64,000 nt of DNA, from positions 119,505-183,504 of the forward strand of contig DUBC01000048.1 of the NCBI GenBank assembly GCA_012960505.1, in the 5' to 3' direction. Positions 18,963 through 28,526 of this stretch are shown one piece after another (the stretch's first letter is position 1; each line of letters begins with the position of its first letter). Both the position numbers and the translations under genes were made by a program. This DNA comes from Verrucomicrobiales bacterium (GTDB lineage Bacteria > Verrucomicrobiota > Verrucomicrobiia > Verrucomicrobiales > DEV007). The notes beneath the pieces were generated by a model that was not told the DNA's origin, searched no databases, and saw only the letters and a program-made list of their open reading frames with translations.

Positions 18963-20534
18963 TTAACGGTAATAACTAAATTTCTTTGGGTCGAACGCTT
19001 CCCTGACCGCTTCCCCTATGAAAGTGATCAGGATTAACAATCCGACAAGGACGATGAACGCCGAAGTGACTAGCCAAGGAGCGGCCAGATTATCCAGACC
19101 ATCCCTGAGCAATTGTCCCCAAGTGGCATATTTGGCAGGAAGTCCGAATCCCAGATAATCAAGGGAGGTCAAAGAAAGGACCAGACTCGAAACTGAAAAA
19201 GGAACCAGCGTAATGATAATTGCCACTGAATTGGGCAGTAAGTGCCTGAACAAAATCCTAGGAGTCGAAGCCCCAATTACACGACTCGCGGCGATATAAT
19301 CTCTTTGTTTTTCTTTGAGCGCAGAGGTTCTCATCAGGTAAGTCATCCCCATCCATCCAAAGAGCAGGAGAATGAAAAGGATCATCCATAGACCGGCCGA
19401 TTCTCTCATCTTACCGGGTATTGCAGTACTCGCAATCATCACAACAAAGAGAAAAGGTACATTAGAAAGAATCTCGATGGCCCGTTGCACAATAATATCA
19501 AACCAACCTCCGAAAAACCCCATCAATAAACCAATACTGACACCGAAAGCATATACTAATGGAATATAGACGAGAGCCGCTTTGAAATTAACCTGGAGAC
19601 CACCAAAGAGATAAGCAACCACGTCATAACCTCTTGAATTCGTTCCCAGTAAATGGGTCTGCCCCTCACCTGAAGTCGGAGGCGAGGGCGGGTAATGCAC
19701 TTGCCGTACAGGACTGGAAACCTGTTGCAGGAAACTATTTAATTCCCCCTGTCCGTTCCAGGACTCGGATCCATTCACTAACTGACCTGACTCATACTTG
19801 GCACCATAGACCCTGTTCCCTTGTCGATTCCAACCATCAGCGGGACCGTCCTTCAAACCTTTCCGGTAACGGAACCTGAGATGCCTTCTTTCTGGAACTT
19901 TCGTGTCATATAATTGAGCTCCTAGTCCTGAGAAAAGCTTTGAGCCTTTCATGACTTTAGCTTCAACCTCATCGAGCCCGGTAGAAACGGCAGGAACAGT
20001 GTCTCCGGTCGGGGCAAAGGGAATGAGCGGCATAAGTATCCAGACACTTTCTGAATCCTTTAACTGCTCTTTGAGTTTCCGGTAATCTGCCGGGGCCTGA
20101 CTCGCGTCTCCTTCCAAGCCAAAGTCCTTTCCCTTTTCCACTTCTCGGGTAAGGGCAGGAAACACCCAGTCATCACCCTTCTTCACTATCAGAGCTTCAT
20201 TCCCCACAACCAGATGATCGAGGGAAGCAAGAGCAATGAGTAATCCAATAATGATCAACGAGAAATATCCTCGCCTAATCGATTTAAAACGCTCGATCCT
20301 TCTATGGGTCATGGGTGTGAATCTGAACCCAGAGCGCAATTTTACAGTAAGCCAACATCCAACCATGAAAAGCAAAGCCATGGTGACCCAAGCAAACTCA
20401 ATTCTGAGGAGAGGAATTTCTCGGCACAGAGTGAAAGGAAAACGGACCGTCGGAAACTCCAGCTTATAATACTCACCGAAACCACCAAGAACCGCAGTAA
20501 AAATGAGCAATGGGCCAATGAGTCTTGCAATCAT
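18963..20534 (-). CDS. Peptide ABC transporter permease YejE-like, with MORN-like insertion
   Basis: 523 residues against ~340 for E. coli YejE. Two extra N-terminal membrane helices (about 1-18 and 47-65) precede the YejE-type start 'RRGYFSLIIIG' (88-98). 'LIVKKGDDWVFPAL' corresponds to the YejE 'VRYDGSWYFPLL' segment. A long soluble loop (about 105-300) follows, then the permease domain from 'LLGTNSRGYDVVAYLFGG' with the EAA loop 'AASRVIGASTPRILFRHLLPN' and the ending 'FIGEAVREAFDPKKF'. Within the loop, about 218-266 reads as MORN-variant repeats ('FRYRKGLKDGPADGWNRQG', then 'AKYESGQLVNGSESWNGQG'). It is 2 bp from the yejB-like gene. Confidence 0.9.
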   Translation of the reverse strand: MIARLIGPLLIFTAVLGGFGEYYKLEFPTVRFPFTLCREIPLLRIEFAWVTMALLFMVGCWLTVKLRSGFRFTPMTHRRIERFKSIRRGYFSLIIIGLLIALASLDHLVVGNEALIVKKGDDWVFPALTREVEKGKDFGLEGDASQAPADYRKLKEQLKDSESVWILMPLIPFAPTGDTVPAVSTGLDEVEAKVMKGSKLFSGLGAQLYDTKVPERRHLRFRYRKGLKDGPADGWNRQGNRVYGAKYESGQLVNGSESWNGQGELNSFLQQVSSPVRQVHYPPSPPTSGEGQTHLLGTNSRGYDVVAYLFGGLQVNFKAALVYIPLVYAFGVSIGLLMGFFGGWFDIIVQRAIEILSNVPFLFVVMIASTAIPGKMRESAGLWMILFILLLFGWMGMTYLMRTSALKEKQRDYIAASRVIGASTPRILFRHLLPNSVAIIITLVPFSVSSLVLSLTSLDYLGFGLPAKYATWGQLLRDGLDNLAAPWLVTSAFIVLVGLLILITFIGEAVREAFDPKKFSYYR

Positions 20535-20536
20535 CC

Positions 20537-21904
20537 TTAGTTAAATTTCACTCTTGGGTCAATGATCGCCACGATGATATCAGAGAGCACATTACCTATA
20601 AGCAATAACGCGGCGGCGATGGTCAAAGTTCCCATAATAACTGTCTGATCACGACCCAGAAGGGCCTGATACTGAAGGAGTCCGAACCCCTGTATATCAA
20701 ATACAGATTCGATCAAGATGCTACCTCCAACGATCATTGTGATGAGCTGACCCATCGTTGATGCGATCGGTATAATTGAGTTACGGAAAGCATGCTTGAA
20801 AACCGCTGAACGGAAACTGACCCCTTTGGCAACGGCCGTCCGCACATAATCGGTTGAAAGGTTTTCCATGAGATTATTCTTCATCATCATGGTCAGCCAA
20901 GCAAATCCACCAATCACATAACAGGTCAATGGGAGAACCGTGTGATGAGCAAGGTCCTTCACTTGCTCAAAGAAATTCATCTGTGAAAAATCAGTACTCG
21001 TAAGTCCAAACAGAGGGAACCAACCTCCCCTAGCACCCAAGTAAATCAACATCACTGCACCCAGTGCAAAGCCCGGAATTGCATAACCGATGAAAATTAA
21101 GACTGATGTCAGGTTATCAACTGCACTACGATGTTTAATGGCTTTAAGAATTCCGAGAGGTAAGGAAATTCCATACGTAATCAAGGCAGTCAGGATACCG
21201 AAGTAAAGTGCTATAGGGATCCGATCCTTGATAAGTGACCAGACAGGGTCTCCGAACTCAGTCGAAACACCGAGTCTACCCTGCAGAATACCGGCATATG
21301 TTTTCTTATACCCGACTACCCGGTCATCATAATTTTGTGGAGCCTTATCAACCGATTCCTTGTTACGCTCTGCCCAACGGACCTGTCGATCTTTCTTAGT
21401 TTCAATACGAAACTGCCACCCTCCCAAATCAGTACTCTCTGACAATGTCATGTCAGAGGATACGAAGGCAGCACCTTTGATTTCTTTTTCTTCACGTTTG
21501 ACTATGACTTGACGTCCATCATTTTTAAGAACTAGGAGAACTTCATTCTCAGGATCTTTAATCAAATCACCGGTCCCTATCTTATCGCCTCCGGCCGGCT
21601 TGAAATCGGCTTTACTAATGAAGCGTTCCCTCGGAAGGACTCCTAACCACTGCAGGTAAGAGATGAAAATGGGTTTATCATAACCGTACTCTTCCTCCAA
21701 CTTCTCGATCTGCTCCTCGTTCATCCCACCGGCCATCTGTCCGCCGGACGAACTTGCACCCTCAGAAGCTTTTTGAGCCTCTTCCAAAAAATGCTCAATC
21801 GGACCGCCCGGCACGAGCCTGGTAATTGCAAAAACAACCAGAGTCACTCCCAACAAGGTTGGGGGAATGAGCAGGAAACGTCTGATAAAGTATTCTCTCA
21901 TCAA
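20537..21904 (-). CDS. Peptide ABC transporter permease YejB-like
   Basis: 455 residues against 364 for E. coli YejB. The start 'YFIRRFLLIPPTLLGVTLVVF' followed by 'RLVPGGPIEHFL' matches YejB closely, as do 'YGYDKPIFISYLQWL', 'IIIGYAIPGF'-type helix, the EAA loop 'YVRTAVAKGVSFRSAVFKHAFRN' and the end 'IIDPRVKFN'. An insertion of about 100 residues (about 90-190) lies before the first core helix and has no counterpart in E. coli; it is polar and should face the periplasm. First gene of the four-gene minus-strand importer operon. Confidence 0.92.
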   Translation of the reverse strand: MMREYFIRRFLLIPPTLLGVTLVVFAITRLVPGGPIEHFLEEAQKASEGASSSGGQMAGGMNEEQIEKLEEEYGYDKPIFISYLQWLGVLPRERFISKADFKPAGGDKIGTGDLIKDPENEVLLVLKNDGRQVIVKREEKEIKGAAFVSSDMTLSESTDLGGWQFRIETKKDRQVRWAERNKESVDKAPQNYDDRVVGYKKTYAGILQGRLGVSTEFGDPVWSLIKDRIPIALYFGILTALITYGISLPLGILKAIKHRSAVDNLTSVLIFIGYAIPGFALGAVMLIYLGARGGWFPLFGLTSTDFSQMNFFEQVKDLAHHTVLPLTCYVIGGFAWLTMMMKNNLMENLSTDYVRTAVAKGVSFRSAVFKHAFRNSIIPIASTMGQLITMIVGGSILIESVFDIQGFGLLQYQALLGRDQTVIMGTLTIAAALLLIGNVLSDIIVAIIDPRVKFN

Positions 21905-22015
21905 TCCTTTAAAATTATGATCCTATCGGTCGGACTTGAGTGATCAACTCTTTTTATTTAAGAATAGAAAGAAGAAAAGCGCGTGACCTTATGCCAAAGT
22001 GGGTTCAAAATCACA

Positions 22016-23917
22016 ATGATGCGACAGTTCCTAATATTTTTAGCCACATCAACTGCTCTTGTAATGAGTGGTTGTGACAGTAGTCAGACTGCTGTCGACA
22101 AGGCCACGGATAAGGGAATCCTCATCATGGGAAACACTTCTGAACCGAAGGGGCTCGATCCTCACATCGTGAGCGGGGTCCTCGAAAACAATGTCATCAG
22201 GGCCCTCTTCGAAGGACTCGTCGTGGAGCATCCCTCAAAGGACGGCGTCGCCTTGCCAGGGATGGCGGAAAAGTGGTACCCAAAGGATCCGCAGAAACCG
22301 GACGAATGGATATTCGAACTACGCAAAGATGCTCAATGGTCAGACGGAACACCGATCACTGCGGATGATTTTATTTTCTCCTTCCGGCGAATCCTCACAC
22401 CGGCACTGGCATCGGATTATTCGTTCATGCTTTATTACATCAAGGACGCAGAACCTTACCATAAATCACAACGCACTTACCTACTGTGTCGTGACATTGC
22501 CCCGTTCAAGGACAACTGGGACATGGTCAAGGGAGTGGACCTTGGTCCTAACGGAGAAGCGGAACCAGACTTTAATAAAAAAGGCATCGATCATTTAAAA
22601 ATTGAAGAACTTATAGAACTCCAAAAGGACCCGTCATTATTTGAATGGCCAGAAAATATTTCAGAGAGAATACGAACACTGATAGTAGACAAGAATCTTG
22701 AATTTTCCCAGAGCGATAAATCACTTTGGGAACTAATTAACTTTGGAGCCAGTGCCGAAGGGCCACACACGCTCAAAGTAATACTCAATTCACCGATCCC
22801 GTTCCTTCCCGAAATCACCAAACACTATACCTGGTTCCCGGTCCCAAGGCACGTGCTGGAAAAATATGGGAAAGAAAAGGTCTGGGAACGTATACCCGAA
22901 TGGACATATCCAGAGAACATCGTCAGTAATGGAGCCTTCATCTTAAATTCCTGGAAATTCAATGAGCACATTGAGGTGAAGAGAAACCCCAAATACTGGG
23001 ACGCCAATAATGTGGGAATTAACGGAATAAGATATCTACCCATTTCCAACCTCTATACTGAGGACAGAATGTATTATGACGGTCAAATGCACCTCACCTA
23101 CTCCTTGGCCCCCGAACTGATCCAGTATTCGAGAGAAAGATATCCTAATGAAGTCCGCAACGAACTTTACCTAGGAACTTATTTTATCCGCACCAACGTG
23201 ACCCGCGAACCGTTCACTGACCCGAAGGTCCGGATCGCATTTTCCAAGGCCATGGATCAGGAAGCGCTCATTGAAAATGTTCTCAAGGGTGGACAAAAAC
23301 CGGCAGGCGGCCTAGTCCCACCTTTCGGAGAGTATGAAGCAAGTAATTCAGTGGGATTTGATCCGGAAGGGGCAAGAAAGCTTCTGGCCGAGGCAGGCTT
23401 TCCCGGAGGAGAGGGCCTACCGGACATTGAATTTCTAACTACGGACAAGGAAACGGCCAAGGCAATGGCGGAAGCTCTTCAGGCAATGTGGAAGCAGAAC
23501 CTGGGAGCAAACGTTAAAATAAAACAAATGGAGTGGACTTCATATATCACGACCATGTTTGAAAAAAAATATGACCTTGCGGCAGGAGGATGGATCGGGG
23601 ATTACTTGGATCCTCTAACTTTTCTGGACATGTGGATGAAGGATGGAGGCAATAACAGGACAGGATGGCACAGCCCCAAATTTGAAGTTCTTCTAAAAAA
23701 AGCAGCGGACACCGGAGATCCTCAGGCCCGTTACCGGACCCTCGAAGAGGCGGAAACTCTTTTATTATCCGAGAGGCCGATCCTTCCCCTTTACTGGTAC
23801 ACGAGAAATTATCTCATTCACCAGGACCTCAAGGGATGGAACCCACTCATACTTGATAACCATCCATACAAGTTCCTGAAACTTGAGCGGCAACAGAAAT
23901 CCAAATCTGAAAAATAA
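22016..23917 (+). CDS. oppA: Oligopeptide ABC transporter substrate-binding lipoprotein (OppA-like)
   Basis: About 633 residues from the ATG pair at 22016/22019; a GTG at 21983 would add a non-hydrophobic extension. The leader 'MMRQFLIFLATSTALVMSGC' ends in a lipobox cysteine. Family 5 binding-protein motifs are plain: 'GNTSEPKGLDPHIVSG', 'WSDGTPITADDFIFSFRRI', 'AFSKAMDQEALIENV' and 'AAGGWIGDYLDPLTFLDMW'. It delivers oligopeptides to OppBC. Compared with classical OppA (~540) it has an insertion after 'LYYIKDAEPYHK' (about 150-245), probably lineage-specific. It heads the oppABCDF operon, divergent from the Yej-type operon across 111 bp. Confidence 0.9.
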   Translation: MMRQFLIFLATSTALVMSGCDSSQTAVDKATDKGILIMGNTSEPKGLDPHIVSGVLENNVIRALFEGLVVEHPSKDGVALPGMAEKWYPKDPQKPDEWIFELRKDAQWSDGTPITADDFIFSFRRILTPALASDYSFMLYYIKDAEPYHKSQRTYLLCRDIAPFKDNWDMVKGVDLGPNGEAEPDFNKKGIDHLKIEELIELQKDPSLFEWPENISERIRTLIVDKNLEFSQSDKSLWELINFGASAEGPHTLKVILNSPIPFLPEITKHYTWFPVPRHVLEKYGKEKVWERIPEWTYPENIVSNGAFILNSWKFNEHIEVKRNPKYWDANNVGINGIRYLPISNLYTEDRMYYDGQMHLTYSLAPELIQYSRERYPNEVRNELYLGTYFIRTNVTREPFTDPKVRIAFSKAMDQEALIENVLKGGQKPAGGLVPPFGEYEASNSVGFDPEGARKLLAEAGFPGGEGLPDIEFLTTDKETAKAMAEALQAMWKQNLGANVKIKQMEWTSYITTMFEKKYDLAAGGWIGDYLDPLTFLDMWMKDGGNNRTGWHSPKFEVLLKKAADTGDPQARYRTLEEAETLLLSERPILPLYWYTRNYLIHQDLKGWNPLILDNHPYKFLKLERQQKSKSEK

Positions 23918-23926
23918 ATAACGCTC

Positions 23927-24856
23927 ATGATTCGTTTCATCATTAATCGTTTGCTGCAGGGGCTGCTGGTCCTCTTCGCCCTGTACACGATCACTTTCTT
24001 TCTTGCCAAGGCGATGCCGGGCGAACCGTTCACTACTGAAAAGAATATCTCAGAAGAAGCCAAGGCGTACCAGCGTGCGCTGTACGGACTGGATAAGTCC
24101 ATGCTCGAACAATACCTACGCTACCCAATTAATATCGTTACTGAAGGTTCTTTCGCCGTATCGACTAGCAAAGGCCGACCGGTACGAGACATCATCGCCC
24201 AGTCCTTTCCTAACTCACTCATTTTAGGCCTCAGCGCGCTGGGGATCGCCATCTGTATCGGCGTTCCTCTCGGAGTCATCTCTGCAATGCGAAAGAATAG
24301 CTGGGTCGACTGGGGATCAATGTCAATTGCCATGATTGGCATATGCGTACCAGCTTTCACTGTCGGCCCCCTGCTCCAGATTTACATCGCAGCACACTTA
24401 CCGGGCCTCAAAGTTGCAGGATGGGGAAGCCCTATAGATATTATACTTCCCGCCCTCACCCTTGGGTTGACCACAGCGGCGTACCTTGCAAGACTGACTC
24501 GTGGAGGCATGCTTGAAATCCTTTCTCAGGATTTCATAAGAACGGCAAGAGCAAAGGGAGTTCCCTCCAATAAATTGATCACAAGGCACGCTCTTCGCGG
24601 AGGCCTGCTCCCGGCAATTGCTTTTATCGGACCTTCATTCGCGGCCCTCATCAGCGGATCATTCATCGTTGAAACAATCTTCCAGGTTCCAGGAATGGGA
24701 CAGCATTTCGTGAATGCTGTCATTGCAAGGGACGAATTTTTGCTTCTCGGGGTAGCCTTATTTTTCGGTTTTCTCATTGTCATTATGAACCTGGCCGCTG
24801 ACATCCTGACCGGGATCCTGGACCCGAGGGTCCGCCTAGATTCGAATCAAAAATAA
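23927..24856 (+). CDS. oppB: Oligopeptide ABC transporter permease OppB
   Basis: 309 residues, the usual length. The start 'FIINRLLQGLLVLFALYTITF' then 'FLAKAMPGEPF' and the ending 'DILTGILDPRVRL' are diagnostic of OppB/DppB. The EAA loop is 'FIRTARAKGVPSNKLITRHAL' and six membrane helices are expected. It forms the channel with OppC. It starts 9 bp after oppA. Confidence 0.95.
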   Translation: MIRFIINRLLQGLLVLFALYTITFFLAKAMPGEPFTTEKNISEEAKAYQRALYGLDKSMLEQYLRYPINIVTEGSFAVSTSKGRPVRDIIAQSFPNSLILGLSALGIAICIGVPLGVISAMRKNSWVDWGSMSIAMIGICVPAFTVGPLLQIYIAAHLPGLKVAGWGSPIDIILPALTLGLTTAAYLARLTRGGMLEILSQDFIRTARAKGVPSNKLITRHALRGGLLPAIAFIGPSFAALISGSFIVETIFQVPGMGQHFVNAVIARDEFLLLGVALFFGFLIVIMNLAADILTGILDPRVRLDSNQK

Positions 24857-24860
24857 ATAA

Positions 24861-25823
24861 GTGCCTGAAAAACAACCAATGACCAATCAGATCACAGACA
24901 CAGAAGCGGGAACCTCGCTCTGGAAAGATGCCTGGTTACGGATGCGCAAAAATAAGATCGCCCTTGCAAGCATCATGGTCTTCACGGTCACCTGCTTCTT
25001 CTGTTTTGTCATCGCTTGGTTCTGCAAGGATCCGAATCAAGTCAATCTGGTGAACAAGTTCAGCGGCCCCGGCTCTGAGCACTGGATAGGGACAGACGCC
25101 CTGGGCCGGGACCTCTTCTCGCGAATCCTCTACGGCGGACAGGTCTCTATCCTTGTCGGACTCATCGCAACGGCCGTTTCAGTCACTATCGGAATCATTT
25201 ACGGAGCCTTAGCTGGTTTCTTCGGCGGAAAGGTAGACGCCATCATGATGCGTATCGTTGACACCCTATTCTCTATTCCTTTCCTGATGATCGTCATTGT
25301 TTTACAGGCCGTCCTCTCTGAATGGTCACGTGAAACATCCGCATGGATTGTTAATAATTTAAATTGGGACAAGGGATTCACGGACCGCATCACAAATGTA
25401 CTGCCCCTATTCTTCGCTCTCGGACTCTTAGGCTGGCTGACCTTGGCACGCATTGTCAGGGCACAGGTACTAAGCCTCAAGGAACGGGAATTTGTCGAGG
25501 CTGCCACCTCGCTTGGGCTTAGTAAACTGACAGTCCTTTTCCGTCACATTATTCCAAATACCCTGGGACCAACAGTGATCTACGCGACACTGACCGTTCC
25601 AGGATTCATCATGTACGAAGCGACCCTCTCTTATCTTGGACTAGGGGTCGAATCACCTAATAGCTCCTGGGGAATCCTTATCAAGGAAGGCGCTAATTAT
25701 CTGGAAACAAATCCCCAGCTACTGATCTTCCCTGGTATTATTTTCTCTATCACCCTATTTGCATTGAACTTCCTCGGGGACGGACTCAGAGACGCTCTGG
25801 ACGTGAGGGCTTCAAAGGATTAA
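24861..25823 (+). CDS. oppC: Oligopeptide ABC transporter permease OppC
   Basis: 320 residues from a GTG at 24861; an ATG at 24879 is an alternative and is equally close to oppB. OppC features include the cytosolic start 'SLWKDAWLRMRKNKIALAS', 'HWIGTDALGRDLFSRILYGG' and the EAA loop 'FVEAATSLGLSKLTVLFRHIIPN'. The end 'NFLGDGLRDALDVR' matches the family's 'GDgLrdalDPr'. A short insertion near 155-175 enlarges one loop. Partner of OppB in the membrane channel. Confidence 0.94.
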   Translation: MPEKQPMTNQITDTEAGTSLWKDAWLRMRKNKIALASIMVFTVTCFFCFVIAWFCKDPNQVNLVNKFSGPGSEHWIGTDALGRDLFSRILYGGQVSILVGLIATAVSVTIGIIYGALAGFFGGKVDAIMMRIVDTLFSIPFLMIVIVLQAVLSEWSRETSAWIVNNLNWDKGFTDRITNVLPLFFALGLLGWLTLARIVRAQVLSLKEREFVEAATSLGLSKLTVLFRHIIPNTLGPTVIYATLTVPGFIMYEATLSYLGLGVESPNSSWGILIKEGANYLETNPQLLIFPGIIFSITLFALNFLGDGLRDALDVRASKD

Positions 25824-25839
25824 ACAGAACAAGGATAAA

Positions 25840-26817
25840 ATGCCTCTTTTAGAAGTAAATAACCTTAGAACATACTTTCATACCCGTAACGGAATTGTGA
25901 GGGCAGTGGACGGCGTTTCATTCTCTGTCGAGAAAGGAAAGACCATTGGAATTGTTGGGGAATCAGGATCAGGAAAATCAGTGAGCTGTTACTCTCTTTT
26001 AGGATTACTCCCCATGCCTCCTGGAAGAATCGAGAGCGGAGAAGCAATCTTTGATAGAAATACGGATTTACTAAGTTGCGGTGAAAAGGTTCTGCGCACG
26101 GTCAGGGGAAAAAGGATCGGAATGATTTTTCAGGACCCCATGACCTCACTTAATCCTTATATGCGGATTGCTGATCAGATCATTGAACCTCTCCGCTTGC
26201 ATATGGGAATGGATAAAGGGTCAGCTCTAAAAAAAGCTATCCATGCGTTGGATGAAGTGGGGATACCTGAACCTGACAACAGGATAACCATGTACCCTCA
26301 TGAATTCTCAGGAGGGATGAGACAACGAGTAATGATAGCCATGGCCCTGATCACGAACCCGGAAATCCTAATCGCTGACGAACCGACCACAGCACTCGAT
26401 GTGACTATCCAAAAACAGATCCTGGACCTGATTAAAAAACGACAAAAGGAACTGGGAACCGCGGTCATATTTATTACCCATGACTTGGCTGTCATTTCAG
26501 AAATTTGTGAGGACGTGAATATAATGTACGCGGGAAGGATCATTGAGAGAGCAAGCGCCACCGAACTCTTTGCAAATCCAAGGCACGCGTACACGCGGTC
26601 CTTACTCAAATCGATTCCGGCAAATCAAACCAAGGGCGAAAAACTCTACACAATTCCAGGACTCCCTCCTGATACTTCTCAGATCATCCCGGGCTGTGCG
26701 TTCAGGGAAAGGAACCAGATCGGTGATCAGAGCAAATGCCTCACCGATTCCAGACCCGAATTCAAAGAAATTGAACCCAATCACTGGGCGCAGGACTGCC
26801 CGGGCTGCCTCTCATAA
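25840..26817 (+). CDS. oppD: Oligopeptide ABC transporter ATP-binding protein OppD
   Basis: 325 residues. Walker A is 'GESGSGKSVSCYS', the signature '[15 protein letters not shown]', Walker B '[14 protein letters not shown]', and the switch His is in 'FITHDLAVI'. The C-terminal oligopeptide-type domain is cysteine-rich ('PGCAFRERNQIGDQSKC' to 'DCPGC'). It powers transport together with OppF, whose gene starts 11 bp downstream. Confidence 0.95.
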   Translation: MPLLEVNNLRTYFHTRNGIVRAVDGVSFSVEKGKTIGIVGESGSGKSVSCYSLLGLLPMPPGRIESGEAIFDRNTDLLSCGEKVLRTVRGKRIGMIFQDPMTSLNPYMRIADQIIEPLRLHMGMDKGSALKKAIHALDEVGIPEPDNRITMYPHEFSGGMRQRVMIAMALITNPEILIADEPTTALDVTIQKQILDLIKKRQKELGTAVIFITHDLAVISEICEDVNIMYAGRIIERASATELFANPRHAYTRSLLKSIPANQTKGEKLYTIPGLPPDTSQIIPGCAFRERNQIGDQSKCLTDSRPEFKEIEPNHWAQDCPGCLS

Positions 26818-26828
26818 AAAATCGAAGA

Positions 26829-27629
26829 ATGCCTTTCCTAGAAATAAAAAATATAAAAACACACTTCCAAAAGAAAAGGGGAGGCTTTTTTTCGCGCACT
26901 CTTGACACGGTCAAGGCCGTGGACGGTGTCAGCATTGCAATTGAGAAAGGAGAAATTCTTGGACTCGTTGGTGAATCCGGTTGCGGTAAATCGACTCTCT
27001 CAAGAACCATCATGCAGTTAATTCCTCCGACCCAAGGAGAAGTGATTCTGGAGAATGAAAACCTCACCAACCTTGATGCTGAGCAGGTCCGCCAGCGGAG
27101 ACTGGACTTTCAAATGATTTTCCAGGATCCCTACGCCTCTCTGAACCCAAGGATGACAGTCTGGTCCACCCTCAAGGAAGCCCTCTCAACTAGGCATGGA
27201 AACCTCAATCATGAAGAACTTGAAAGGGCGGTCATTACGTTGATGGAGCGGGTCGGGCTCGATCACAAATTCATGCGTAAATATCCACATGAATTCTCAG
27301 GCGGACAAAGACAGAGAATTGCAATTGCCAGAGCATTGGCTCCCGAACCAAAACTCATCATTGCTGACGAACCGGTCTCTGCCCTTGACGTTTCCATCCA
27401 ATCCCAGATTTTAAATCTTCTCAAGGACCTGGTAAATGACCTCGGACTGACCATGCTTTTCATCTCCCATGATCTTAGTGTTGTACGTTATATAGCTGAC
27501 CGGATAGCAGTCATGTATTATGGAAAGATCGTTGAGACCGGAGAAACTGAATCGTTAATGGAACATCCGCAGCACCAATACACGAAAGCTCTCCTCGAAT
27601 CCGTACCTAAAGTCCTAAGTGCTGACTAA
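26829..27629 (+). CDS. oppF: Oligopeptide ABC transporter ATP-binding protein OppF
   Basis: 266 residues. '[22 protein letters not shown]' is the OppF-type N-terminus, followed by Walker A '[12 protein letters not shown]', signature 'FSGGQRQRIAIARAL' and Walker B '[14 protein letters not shown]'. It is shorter than usual (~320): the cysteine-rich tail normally following 'HPYTKALL' is absent and the protein stops at 'TKALLESVPKVLSAD'. The ATPase core is complete, so function is probably kept. Last recognisable transporter gene of the operon. Confidence 0.94.
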   Translation: MPFLEIKNIKTHFQKKRGGFFSRTLDTVKAVDGVSIAIEKGEILGLVGESGCGKSTLSRTIMQLIPPTQGEVILENENLTNLDAEQVRQRRLDFQMIFQDPYASLNPRMTVWSTLKEALSTRHGNLNHEELERAVITLMERVGLDHKFMRKYPHEFSGGQRQRIAIARALAPEPKLIIADEPVSALDVSIQSQILNLLKDLVNDLGLTMLFISHDLSVVRYIADRIAVMYYGKIVETGETESLMEHPQHQYTKALLESVPKVLSAD

Positions 27630-27635
27630 TTGATT

Positions 27636-28526
27636 ATGCGTCCATTAACAATGTACCGGTCCCTAGTCTCTATTATCTTACTCCTTGCAATAACAGGACC
27701 TGCTCTCAATGCACAAGGACCAAGCTTTAGCAAAGTCACCGACACTCTCAAAACTGTATTCGGTGACTGGAACAAAGCCATGACAGAAAAGGACCTCGCT
27801 CTATGGCAGAAAAGCACAGCTAAGTTTCGGCAGATCGGAATACGGAACATGATTGTTTCGCAAAAAAATAAATGGCCCGAAGCACTCTTCGAAGGGCCAG
27901 TGAAACCACCCAATCTTAGTTCCATGGAAATGGCCAAAACCATGATCAACGGACCCACCGCCCAGCTCGTTTATTTTGGCAAGGCTGACTTCGGTATTGG
28001 GGAAGATGTCAAAGCTCCTGAAGGACTCTTGTTCCTTATGTTCATCAAAGAAATTAATGATTGGAAATTCAGTACATCACGTTTCATGAATCTTAGTAAT
28101 GCTGAAGAAATCTCCACGGCCGCACAATCAGGTGACTACTCTTTCTTAGAGAGCCCACAGTTCAAACCTCCAGGCAAAGTACCACCAATACCAAAGTTGT
28201 GCCCGTTACCTGAAATGGTTGGTTATCTTGAGATTGTTTCAATCGGATACGAAACTAAAGTGACCGTTGCAGAAAGATCCAAGCACATAGTCATTAATAA
28301 CGTGCATAAGGGGCTCATCATTGGAGGACTGAAAAAAGGCATTAATCCAATTTTTATTGAAACGCGGTCACTGAACAAAAAGAAAGGCCAGAAGTTAAAA
28401 ACTCACTTTGAAATCAATATCTACCGTGAAATGAATCAGGAAAGAAAGCCCTTAAAGCTAATTTACGGGAGTGGACCAAAAAAAGATCCGGGGAATTTCA
28501 GGATCATTGTTCGTGGAGACGGTTAG
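27636..28526 (+). CDS. Secreted protein of unknown function, possible NTF2-like domain
   Basis: 296 residues from the ATG at 27636 (a TTG at 27630 is possible). A signal peptide covers about the first 25 residues (ends near 'ALNAQG'). Residues about 30-145 ('VFGDWNKAMTEKDLALWQ' to 'NDWKFSTSRFMNL') have the helix-then-sheet rhythm of NTF2/SnoaL-like domains. The C-terminal half is beta-rich with many lysines and no recognised motif. It starts only 6 bp after oppF, so it is likely co-transcribed with the importer. It ends in a 4-bp tail-to-tail overlap with the M28 homologue. I do not recognise the family with certainty. Confidence 0.6.
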   Translation: MRPLTMYRSLVSIILLLAITGPALNAQGPSFSKVTDTLKTVFGDWNKAMTEKDLALWQKSTAKFRQIGIRNMIVSQKNKWPEALFEGPVKPPNLSSMEMAKTMINGPTAQLVYFGKADFGIGEDVKAPEGLLFLMFIKEINDWKFSTSRFMNLSNAEEISTAAQSGDYSFLESPQFKPPGKVPPIPKLCPLPEMVGYLEIVSIGYETKVTVAERSKHIVINNVHKGLIIGGLKKGINPIFIETRSLNKKKGQKLKTHFEINIYREMNQERKPLKLIYGSGPKKDPGNFRIIVRGDG

